A stretch of DNA of 64,000 bases from Branchiostoma floridae (taxonomy: Eukaryota > Chordata > Leptocardii > Amphioxiformes > Branchiostomatidae), in assembly GCF_000003815.2 (NCBI RefSeq), contig NC_049991.1:6235372-6299371 (forward strand), read 5' to 3'. Below the pieces are notes generated by a model. The model searched no databases and was not told the origin of the DNA. It worked only from the letters and a program-made list of their open reading frames with translations. This document shows, piece after piece, positions 46,180-56,600 of this stretch (position 1 is its first letter; every line of letters begins with the position of its first letter). The position numbers were made by a program, and so were the translations under genes.

Positions 46180-46535
46180 CAGGGCTCGAAATACAGGGTG
46201 CATGTGCACCCAGGTGCACCCAAAATTGGAGCTGTGCACCCATTTATTTTCTGTGGGTGCACAGGGTGCACCCAAATATTTTCTTAGGTTTATGTATGTA
46301 AAGATATCAAAGTATACTAGTATACATCATATTCTTGACATCTAAGTGTTAGAAAGATAATAAAAATTTCTGTCATGGTACTTATTTAAAAATTTGATAG
46401 CTTGTAAGTAAGTTTTATTGTTATTAAAGTTGTTATTTAAATTTAAGTAGTGCACCCACATATTTTTTGGTGCACCCAATTTTTTAAGCTGGGTGCACCA
46501 GTGCACCTAATCCCAAAAATGAATTTTGAGCCCTG
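46180..46535 (+). mobile_element. MITE, CAGGGCTCGAAAT ends, copy 1 of an inverted pair
   Basis: Ends CAGGGCTCGAAAT and ATTTTGAGCCCTG. Interior is dominated by GGTGCACCC palindromes next to each end. AATGC(C) occurs at both borders, a possible degraded target duplication. A reversed copy lies at 46877-47218. Confidence 0.8.
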
Positions 46536-46639
46536 AATGCCGTAGGGATGATAGTGGGTTGTTTTAATCCACTGACTATAATTTACCGAGTTAAGGTCAT
46601 TCATTTTCACCTGAGTGAAGTGAGAAAATTTGTGAGAAA

Positions 46640-46725
46640 ATCAGTGTCTTTTCCAAGGGCACAACGTCTGAGCACATCAGGGGACTCTACCCCAGGACCT
46701 CTGGACTGAGCCAAACAAAGTACTG
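46640..46725 (-). mobile_element. SINE fragment
   Basis: CCAAGGGCACAACGTCTGAGC...AGGGGACTCTACCCCAGGACCTC matches the head of the minus-strand SINEs at 36700 and 37205. Confidence 0.45.
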
Positions 46726-46876
46726 TTACCATTTAGTATAAATATACTTCATTATGACAATACATATTAGAAACATACAGTACAAAATTACCATGTTTAA
46801 AAAATGTATCGACTTCAAAGGCTTTACATCTGTAAAGACTGACTGACAGACAGAGACATCCATGCTAATAAGCATG

Positions 46877-47218
46877 CAGGGCTTGAAATTCATTTTTGGG
46901 ATTAAGTGCACTGGTGCACCCAGCTTGAAAAATTGGGTGCACCAAACATTTTTTGGGTGCACCACTTAAATTTAAGTACTAGTAATAACCTAATAGCAAA
47001 ACTTATTTACAAGCTATCAAATTCTTAAACAAGTACCATGACAGACATTTTTGTTATCTTTCTAACACTTAGATGTCAAGAATATGATGTATACTAGCAT
47101 ACTTTGATATCTTTACATACATAAATTAACCTATTGTAAACCCACAGAAAATAATTGGGTGCACAGCTCCAATTTTGGGTGCACCTGGGTGCACATGCAC
47201 CCAGTATTTCGAGCATTG
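46877..47218 (-). mobile_element. MITE, copy 2 (reversed) of the inverted pair
   Basis: The reverse complement follows copy 1 almost throughout (GGTGCACC words, CTATCAAATTCTTAAA, TAGATGTCAAGAATATGATG). The outer end is degraded to TTTCGAGCATTGG. The pair could fold into a stem of about 340 bp with a loop of about 340 bases. Confidence 0.8.
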
Positions 47219-48574
47219 GCATGACTTAATTAAGTCCAAGCATATATCAATTCTTTCAAACTACACTATTCTTGCATTCATCCAAGTTTCATTTATTATA
47301 CCAAATATCATAACTCATGATTTATGCACTACATTATAAACCGAACAAGAACTGTCATGAACTGTCATCAATACTCGTTTGTTTGAACTGATTACCTTTC
47401 CACTCCATTACTTTAATTATTCATGTTGCAAAAATACTGATATTCTTTGGTTTGATGGATGACAACAAATATAGATGGGATCCTCCATTTTGATACTGTA
47501 AATGCTTTTACTTTCATAGTCGGTGTTGGTGGGAGATTTAAAGAGATTTTTGCGATGTTTAAAGTTCCCCTTTGAAATGATTCTGTTGTACAGTAGAAGT
47601 AGCATATATTGGCAATTTTTTAACATGAGATCACTAGCACACTGTAAAAATTGAAAAAAAAGCAACACAAACATTTCAAGAGTTACAGTATCTGGCAATA
47701 GAAAATAAAATGGATTTTTTTATCATAGAGCATGCTATTAAAAGAGACAGAAATATTGGAATAATGAAAAAAATGAAGGTATGAAATATTGCTTATGATC
47801 TTTTATCAGGAACCCATTCTTTTAAGTCTCCCTTCATTCAATCTTTCAAAAGTGATGTTCTTATCAATAAATAATCATAATGTCATTGTAATTTTTGTAG
47901 CTTTCACTATTTTCTTTTGGAATTACCTTGCAGTTTTTTTTTTTCTTTCCTAAAAGTATGAATGAAGAAAACATGGTTTCCAAATAGCAAAAAATGATTG
48001 GTTGCACATCAAGCTAGTAGTGCATTCCAGGGTGTTGCCTGTGTGTCAATTAATATACTTCAAGAAAATTCAAAACTAGCTATTTTATATTCTGAATCTG
48101 AATCAAAGTTGAACTGTAATTTTAAAAAAAAGGATTGAATACTATCCACTACTAGTATTCAATTTCAGGAATTACTTTACAAAGACTATAACTTCAGTTG
48201 GACTGTCAAAAGTCCCATGTCTTGTGTTGGAAAATTACAATTCAACTTTGATTCAATTCAAAACACATATTTCAAAAGTTATGTGCCATTTCGTTTAACA
48301 ATTTCGCATGACGCAGCCATTGTAATTTCGAGTTGAACTTTGGTAAAAGTTGACATCTTGGCAAGAAACCTATGTACCCTGCACATTGACATACTTAGAA
48401 GTAACACTACTTATAACGTTAAACATACAACTTAGAAAGGTAACAATCATGAATATAAATCATAATCCCTAATTTCAACAGTAATATTTCACAAAGATAG
48501 CAACAAGACATAAATTTTAAACTTCTTTTCAAACCATGGGACGCTTACTATATAGTCTTCCAGCTAAAACTTAC
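47219..48574. other. No gene seen
   Basis: AT-rich, with several direct copies of TCAAAGTTGAACTGTAATT-like and AATTCAACTTTGATTCAATT words (48090-48260). No exon is supported. Confidence 0.4.
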
Positions 48575-48860
48575 CTTGTATGGATATGTTTAAACCCCGC
48601 CCAAAACAGCTGTTGCTGCAAAAGTTCGCGCCAAAGAGTCCCCGACACCTCCCACCGGCTCAAAGTGGACAGTCCGGCGGTTAGTGGTCCATCTGAGCCC
48701 GTTAGCGGGTCTGTCTCGGCCCCGGTACCGTTAGATCGTGCCCTTAAGTACCGTAAGTACGGCTCGCCACCCTTAACTGGAGCTGATCACCTGGGCGAGC
48801 TCGTCTCTGGGCCTGCCCCGTTAGATTTCACCAGCACACCTGGACGAGACCACTCTAAAG
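48575..48860 (-). promoter_or_regulatory. GC-rich patch with minus-strand splice donor: possible distal GRID2IP 5' exon and promoter
   Basis: The patch is much richer in GC and CpG than its surroundings and ends, on the minus strand, in CATACAAG|GTAAGT (exon end 48575). It carries no good start codon. It lies about 1 kb from the opposite-facing ZDHHC4 5' exon, so it may be half of a divergent promoter. The plus-strand frame over it (134 codons from 48536) I take as chance. Confidence 0.4.
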
Positions 48861-49034
48861 GGGGAGAATTTATCAAAGTCTGTATATATTGCAACATATA
48901 CTCAACAAACTACTCCAAAACGTACTTAATAGATATATGATGTTATGATTGATGTACAGAATATCCTACAAGCGATATTTATAGTTAATATTTGTTTTTC
49001 ATTAAAGAGCACCACCTTTTAAGCTTTGGAATAT

Positions 49035-49115
49035 CCTAGTATCACGTGGTTTGCACGTGGGGTGAGAGGTCAAAAACCCGGAAGTGACCAAGTGAGTTTG
49101 GAACACGTGGGCCGT
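49035..49115 (+). promoter_or_regulatory. ZDHHC4 promoter: three CACGTG E-boxes and an ETS site
   Basis: CACGTG occurs at 49044, 49055 and 49104, with CCGGAAGTGACC (ETS core) between them at 49079. No TATA box is seen. A donor CCAA|GTGAGT ends a probable non-coding exon at 49091; the matching acceptor TTCTTCTAG|GTGT is at 49818. The arrangement is that of a housekeeping TATA-less promoter; MITF/TFE/USF-type factors bind such E-boxes. Confidence 0.6.
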
Positions 49116-49179
49116 GGGTCAAACGAGAGAGAAGATAGTTTTGCTCGTTTTATTTACCAAGAAAGTTGTGTTTTAGGGA

Positions 49180-49310
49180 TTTGTGTGTGTGTGTGCGTGT
49201 GTGTGTGTGTCCCCTGTATGTTTGTGTTCTTGTGTGTTTCTGTCTGTCTGTGTGTCACATTTATGTGTGTTTGTCGCTCATGTGTGTTTGTGTGCCTGTG
49301 CCCGTGTGTC
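49180..49310. repeat. GT-rich microsatellite
   Basis: Imperfect GTGTGT with CT interruptions in the ZDHHC4 5' UTR intron. Confidence 0.9.
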
Positions 49311-49486
49311 CTATATTGCTACCAGCTGACTTGAACACACGGACTACCTATTATAGATGTTCCTTGGTTAACAAGACAGCTTTGGGGAGGGGAGCATTCT
49401 TCTTTTTGTTAAACATACTGCAATTTATTATTTTCCAAAAGCGTATATCATACACATTATTTTTGCAATAACACAACTTGTATAAG

Positions 49487-49703
49487 CCTTCTCACATTAG
49501 TTAGGGCGCATGTGCGGTGACAGGCATTCTAGGTAATATGTCAAAGGGTAATATATAATAAGGTACACAAAAAGTAAACGCCATTGTTTCGATTTGCATA
49601 ACAATGTACAGACGGGTTTTGTTTACTTTTTGTGTGCCTTACCCTTTGACATATTACCTAGAATTCCTATCACCGCACATGCGCCCTAACTAATGTGAGA
49701 AGG
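49487..49703. mobile_element. Palindromic MITE in the ZDHHC4 5' intron
   Basis: Both arms (about 85 bp) run CCTTCTCACATTAGTTAGGG, GCGCATGTGCGGTGA, TAATATGTCAAAGGGTAA and CACAAAAAGTAAAC inward, with only a few mismatches between them. The loop is about 45 bp. A short related piece (GGTAATATGTCAAGTT near GCATGCGCA) is at 2716-2755. Confidence 0.8.
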
Positions 49704-49867
49704 GTTATTGTTGATGTTTTCTGTTTGTTTAGAAAGACATCTTTCTAGGATAAGAAAACCTGTATTGTTTATATTTAAAGATTTATGTTTAAAAAGACAT
49801 CTTTCTTTCTTCTTCTAGGTGTAAGGATTAGGACCACATGTAGAACATCTTGGTGACAACAAGAAGA

Positions 49868-52817
49868 ATGGACTTCCTACTCCTGTCAACCTTATACCTG
49901 ACTGTGTTCATCATCCTTACCTATGTGCTGTGGTTCGGGGACAGTTCATTTCACAGGCGGGGGTATGTGGGCAAGCTAAGGAGGACAATCATAACAGTAA
50001 GAGTCACAGACATTTTGTGATAATAATACTTACTGTACAAGTTATAAGCTAGTCCACATGTACAGTGTGTAGTGTGCATGTAATTGTGGGTATATAATAG
50101 ATTGATAATATGTAACTGCATTTAAGTTTGTGGTGATTTGTGTACAGTGCACTCATAATATCCAATATTAAAACAAGTGACTTGAAAGAGACTTGCTAGC
50201 TTGAAATTGTTATGATATGCTCTTGTTATTTTTGTTTTTTTCGAACGTAGGGAAGCCGTTGGTGTTTTCATCATTGCCTACCCTCCCTCCTTAGAAGACA
50301 AGTTGAGAATCTGTGGCAATATGCAGCTTATACAAGGTACATTTGTATTACTAACTTATGGTTTTATACAGCTCTCAGAGTCTCAGATTGTATGCTTAGT
50401 CCTAAGAAAAATGTTGTATTTCCGGTTACCCTGCAGTCCCTAGCAAAAACCTGCCAAACCTATCCCTTTTTTACAGTGGACAGTTGGCAAGGGTCATAAA
50501 GTTTTTATCATAACTACGTTCATACACTGCAGCTGAAATTGCATAACATAAGCTGTGAATGTATCTTCGTGATATAGATGTGTAGGTGTCGTGCAAACTG
50601 TACAATAATGGTCCTCCTAGCAGCTTGCCATGGGGCTGCAGTAGGACTTTTGCATCAGAGATCTCGTGTTCTGGAAGCAGTATGGTTGTTATTTTTGGTG
50701 GTAATTATAATATAGCTCTCAGGGCAGGGAGAAAGTGGTACAAGTTTGGACTCTAGTGGCTTATTTTAACTTTTTCTTTCTTTCAGAAACCCTTTGTTTC
50801 AGTGCCTGTACGCCATTCTGGTTCTAGCAGGCTTTTCCACTTTCCAGCTTGACGTCCTGCACTATGCTGCCCTATACGAGGCTCCCACCCTCCCCCTCTA
50901 CCAGAAACTTCCCCTCTACATCTTATGTGTAAATGCCGTGTTGTTCTGTGCTCTAAGCTTGGGAGACCCCGGAGTGATCGTGAAAAGAAACGTTGAGAGA
51001 CATCTCAAGTTGTACGAGTTTGATGGACAGCTGTACAGACAGGATGAACAATGCAGGACGTGTCAGTTCGAGAAGCCAGCAAGGTCCAAACACTGTGGTA
51101 AGTGAAAATAAAAGTTTTAGAAAAATTAAAGTTAGAAAACTTTTCTTGCGTCATGTGTTTATAGAATGTCCAGAATGTCCTTTGTATCATTTTTTAAGAA
51201 TTTGCATTTGCAGAACACAGAATTTTTAGGCCAATTTGTGAATAGATTTTTATTAGATGATGTTTAAAACATTAGCAATACAGGATATAAATGCAGTTCT
51301 TCTTTTATACAGTTAAAATAGTATAGATACCAGCATTTAAGTCTTTTTACACAAAAATCAGAGAAATCCCCATGAAAGTAGTGGACATTATTAAATAGGA
51401 CTTATTTCTTTGCCAAAAGCACAGAAAACTGTAACAGGTGCCCCATTACATCTTGATACCCTACAATGTACATGTAAAGTTATGTGCATTGAAACAATTC
51501 TGGTTAAAAAAAATTAAAAATCATATTATGTAAAAGTTCTGGTCAAAACACTGGGTATGTGAGGAGAAAACAAAACAAAAGTTTTCATGGTGGATTTGAA
51601 ATTGTGGTTAAAAGCAGTTACTGCAAAAACCTCAAACATAAAACTACCGCAAACATTCCTGCATTTACAGTATTGTTTTTCAGTCTTCAAAACTAATGTT
51701 CTTGTTATTTTCCTGACAGCATTTTGTAACCACTGTGTGTACCGGTTTGACCACCACTGTCTGTGGGTAAACTGCTGTATCGGTGGACTGAACCATCGCC
51801 TGTTCCTGGGCTTCCTCATCTCTCTGTGCTGCTTGTGTGGCTACATTTCCTATGCAACCTGGAAGGTAGCGCTGCTGATAGTGGAAGCCAACAAGCTGTG
51901 GTCTGCCCATTATGTAGACCGCTATGGTAGACCTCAGCCCATGGATCTACGCACTCTGTGTCAGGCAAGGAAAGCAATTATTTGCGACATTTTTTTGACA
52001 CTATTTATGAAACATTTTTGATAAAAACTTCTTTTTTCTTTATTCAACTAATACAAATGAGGATCTTATTTGTATAATCAAACATTCACGATACAAGGTG
52101 AATATCATTTGGCAAAGGGAACTCTAGTTTTCTTGATAAGATTGCAATATTTTTCAGACTGAAATAACGGAAAGATCAAAATCAAAAATGTCCTTAGCAA
52201 CAAAATATTGATAAACTTAATTGATGAGAATGTTTTAATTTTTGTCTACTGACTTTCAGACTTTTGTTCTATGAATAGAACTATGAATAGACTATGAATA
52301 TCATTTATAATAAGTGTGTAAGTTTCGTCAATTATATCTTGCTTTGTATCATTTCCCTTGAAACTCAGCAAAGACCTAGTAAATATTTATTTTTGTGTGT
52401 TCTCTTATACAGTACCTCTTCATGCAGCATCCAAGAATGATCTTCCTCCTGGTTTCTCTCAGTCTCCTCACCGTACTACTCGTAGGCTTCACCCTGTATC
52501 ATCTCTACCTCACACTCAACAACGTAACCACCAACGAACTCTACAAGAAACCTGCTCGACAACAACAACATCAACAACATCAACAACAACAACATCAACT
52601 ACAACAACAACAACAACAACATGACAAAAATAATACCTTCAAAGGAAAAGGAAGCCAGCCTAAGATGAAACAAAGAAAACAACTTTTAGAAGAAACTAGG
52701 CAGAGAAAGACGAAATTTGCTGTACAAAGTCAATGTCATAGATGGAACCCCTACCATAGAGGATACTTTCAGAATATTTTTGAAGTCCTCTGGCCACTTA
52801 CAAGCAGGAGATTATGA
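49868..52817 (+). CDS. ZDHHC4: ZDHHC4, DHHC-type protein S-acyltransferase
   Basis: Five coding exons, 49868-49996, 50251-50336, 50787-51097, 51720-51964 and 52413-52817, join in phase to 391 residues. The enzyme transfers palmitate from its own cysteine to substrate cysteines at ER or Golgi membranes. Visible: an N-terminal membrane segment ([15 protein letters not shown]), a second and third around residues 75-125, the zinc-binding cysteine-rich domain [15 protein letters not shown] to the catalytic DHHC (186-189, [10 protein letters not shown]), a fourth segment, and TTNE (296-299). A His/Gln tract (about 307-327) follows and is absent in human as I recall. The human protein ends with a di-lysine ER signal; this one ends SRRL. 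Intron 4 starts with GC (CAG|GCAAGG). It stands about 0.8 kb upstream of ECI1, same strand. Confidence 0.95.
52556..52622 (+). repeat. ZDHHC4: CAA trinucleotide tract coding Gln/His in ZDHHC4
   Basis: CAA units interrupted by CAT and CTA encode residues about 307-327, just after the last membrane segment, on the predicted cytosolic tail. Such tracts vary in length between alleles. Confidence 0.9.
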
Positions 52818-53125
52818 TAATGTACATTTACATATCTTTTGTTTTCTGAGGAAATTCTTCGGTATTGTGTGTGTATGTGTGTGTGTATAATGTAGTCCAT
52901 GTAAGTGTGTTCCCATATGTTTATTATTAGTATAAGTCATCACATTTGATTTCTTACTTATAAAGATGTGGAAATTTTGCAACAGTGAACAATGCAAGTC
53001 CCACATTGGCCACTTCTGGGTACCAAACTGAATAATGTTAAATTGTACCTGAAGTTGTTTTTTAAATCAGTAAACAAGTTCATTCAAGATGAGTCATTGG
53101 AGTCATTTGTTATCAATTTTTGTGC

Positions 53126-53131
53126 AATAAA
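53126..53131 (+). terminator. ZDHHC4: Poly(A) signal of ZDHHC4
   Basis: AATAAA, about 310 nt after the stop codon, inside TGTGCAATAAATATTTC. Confidence 0.7.
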
Positions 53132-53607
53132 TATTTCATATTGTGAGATTCTGTGACGTAATGGCAGTGCGTTTGGCTCAATTGCAAGCCCAATATAGAC
53201 ATACTTTATCTATCAATATTATCAATTTTATTTCTTTATTTGAGCCAAGACTTTTTGTAAATTTTTAAAGACTTTTTTTGCAGAGTCGCTTCATATTTTT
53301 AACCAAAAAAATATCATAGAGCTGAAAAATTAAATTCTTGTGGCCTTATGAGGCTCAATTAATTTGCGTAATCCATAATGCACTTCCCCCAATGCAGACC
53401 CCCTACCCACGGCCACGCACACAAACTTCCCTTGCAGTTTCACATTGACAGGTGCATTTGGAGGTCATTGACCCTTACGAACGAGATTCTCCTGCACCTG
53501 GGAACGAGCTCAAACATGGCGGCGCCCTGATGTTTACGTTTGGCAATCTCCAACATTTCTGCAAAAAAAATAACTAAAACGTCTTCGACACCGCCCATAA
53601 AATCATC

Positions 53608-56600
53608 ATGAGGATTCTAAGACAGTATGCGATGTTATCCAAACGTTTGTTTCTTTCTCCGTTTATCTGGAAGGCGGGGAGTTCGCGATTTCTGTGTAGT
53701 CGGGCGGACGGTAAGTTTTTGCAGACGACAAAAAATTCTGCTGGCGGTTTTGTTGTTGTGAAGATGCAGAGGCCGCCGGCTAACGGACTGAACTTAGACT
53801 TCCTTACGGAGCTCACCATCCTCCTTGAGAAGCTGGAAGACGACCACTCGTGTCGCGGGATGATCTTGACGTCGTCCTTACCGGGAATCTTCAGCGCTGG
53901 GATCGACATGAGCGAGCTTACACTGGTCGGTACCCCCTCCCCACTTGTTGATGTTGTTGTCCTCGTATTTCGTCTATTCTTTTATATAATGTACTGTATT
54001 CTTTCGCTAGACGTGGCCTCCTGGTGCTGAGTAACAGGTGGTTCATTTTGAGTCAATTGTCTCTCTTGGAATTCAACTCTTATTATTAAACTTGTTGATT
54101 CGATTATAAACGTGGTTTTGTATTGACGTAACAAAAACTTGAAAAAGTACAGTGACTAAGTCATGTGGTCAGATATAAACTACAAAATAGGGATGCAGTC
54201 TTACAGATACTAGTACTAAGAGTGAATCTTAAAATTCTGCCGACTAAAGCACAACAACAGGATAACAACTGTAACTTTATACAATTTTATGTGGGGCTAA
54301 ATGTATTAGTACAATTATCTGCTGTGATTACAAAAATCTATTGTGTATTTAACATAATTTTAGTATTAGGCCTAGGAAAAAAATGTTGTGTTTCCTGTTT
54401 CCCTACCTTCCCTAGAAAAACCTACCGACCCTAGACTTTATTTTGGGTGGGCAGTGGAGTCACAAAGCTTCCAGTTAGAATTTTTATTCAGCCTGCTTCC
54501 TATTGAAGTAAAAACAGTCTGCTTGTCCTATCTAATGAAGGATTAATGTATCTATTGTGCACAAAATCAAAGTTTGACATTGAAAGACAAGTGTCCTCAT
54601 ACATTTCAGTTTCCTTTGTTCAACTGTATTGTAATATGTATCACTAGATTTTTGGCTAGCCTAAAAAAAATTTAAAAAAAAAAAAAAGATATCCCCTACC
54701 TACCGACCCTAATTTTTTCAGGACTGAAACAGGAAACACAACATTTTTTTTCCTAGGCCTTATGAGAATTCCCAGAACTAGATGTTATGAGTCAAAGCCT
54801 TCATTCGACCGTCCGACTTCATCTTGAAATCTGCAGTATCTTTTAGAAATATGTGAATAACTTTATTGCGTTAAAAATATCCTTCCATAGCATTCCATGA
54901 CAAAGTGAAATTCATTTATATTACAACCGTTTACAAAAAAATTAAATCATACACTAAATAGCACAAAACCAAAAAGATATTGCCAAATCGAATACTGTCA
55001 ACTAGAATGACTAAGTTAATTCCCACAAAAGTCAAAGAATAAGATGTGAAAAAAAAACAAGAATAAATAATGTATCATTTATCATTTATGTTCAATCTTC
55101 CTAACCTACACTTAGATAAAACCAGCACGTCACCGGAACGTACTGCGCCTGCGCGAACCCTGGTGTTTTGGGGCTTGGTTTGGTCAACGTTGCATTGAAA
55201 TCCCGCTTGTTGCACAGTATATGTTAGAGACATGGTTTCATGTAAAACGTACACGGGATTTTACCCTTATATACGCACGTACTTTCTTAAATGCGGCCCT
55301 TTAGTAAACCGGGGGTTTAGCAAGGTTTAGCATGTCTATACTTTTCGCGCAGGCGCAGTACGTTCCGGTGACGTGCTGATAAAACCCTGCTTTACCTGTG
55401 CAGAGTGAGAACCATGGTCCGGAGCACGTGACAGCCTTCTGGCAAGCCTTACAAATCTTCATCATCAACCTGTACAAGACACACCTGGTTACCATAGCAA
55501 CCATCACAGGCCACGCCCCTGCTGGGGGATGTCTCCTCTCATTGGTCTGTGACTACAGAATCATGGCAGCTGGGAACTACACCATTGGTAGGTGGACTAA
55601 ATTTCATTAATCATTACTAAACAGTAGTGAGGTCTGTGTGGTGCAACGACTAGAGCGTCCAACTCAGAACGATGAGGTCCTGGGTTTTATATTCACCTTG
55701 CCCCAACCTTGTGCCCTTGGAAAGGCACTTCCTAAATTATCCAGGTGCTGCAATACATTTATATTGTTGTCAAAGTTGGGTGTGTACTTTATTTGATTTT
55801 GAGGTTATTGCATCATGAGAAAAAGGCTTGAAAGAGAGCAAGGTGGTGCTGTAAGTCTGAGAAAGATGCAAATTAAACTTATATTGCACATTGCTTTCAT
55901 GTACAGTATTTCTTCTACTCTAACTCTAAGTGATTTAATTTGAAACTTGCTGTAGCTGACAGTCATGAGTTTGTAGAGACGACACCAGCATTTAGCACCT
56001 AGTCTAGATTGTTAAGGAAGCAAGGACATTGTACAGAAGTTTTTTATTCATGCAAAATGACCTGAGGAAAAGAGAAGAAAGCACCATCTGATTCAGAATG
56101 TGTTCAAGATTGGTGCGTAATTTAGTTGTGTTTTTGATTGTACGTTTTACTCCCACAGCTTTGTCTGACTGTGTGTGTGATTTGTCCCAAATCAGGGGTG
56201 CATACTTTAATGGAGAAAATGAGGTATGCTTTAAATACACTAATTTCTTTTTTTCTGCCAGGTATAAGTGCTGTGAGAGCAGGCCTGTTCCCCCCGGCAT
56301 GGATACAGTTGTTACTGGCTGACACCATCGGGAGGAGACAGGCAGAGTTGTCAGTCCTGCAGGGGAAACTCTACAGTCCACAGGAGGCACTAAAACTGGG
56401 GCTGGTGGATAAGGTACGATATAGTGCACTACACTAAGATAATAGACATAATGATAATACATAGACCAGCCCAGAGTATTCTGTATTACCTGAAGTATCA
56501 GCCCAATTGTGGGTAGGATAGTCCAAATGGGAGGAGGCAAACAGGGAAGGAAGGAAGGAGAGATTGAAGGGAGGGAGCAAGGAGGAAGGAAGGGGGTAAG

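Noticed and set aside
48536-48940. 134-codon plus-strand frame
   Set aside because: GC-rich patch read by chance; no recognisable domain, and the strand with a splice donor is the minus one.
53926-54030. ECI1 exon 1 extending to the stop at about 54030
   Set aside because: The added residues (VGTPSPLVDVVVLVFRLFF) have no counterpart in the family; the phase-0 join at 53925 restores the crotonase fold.
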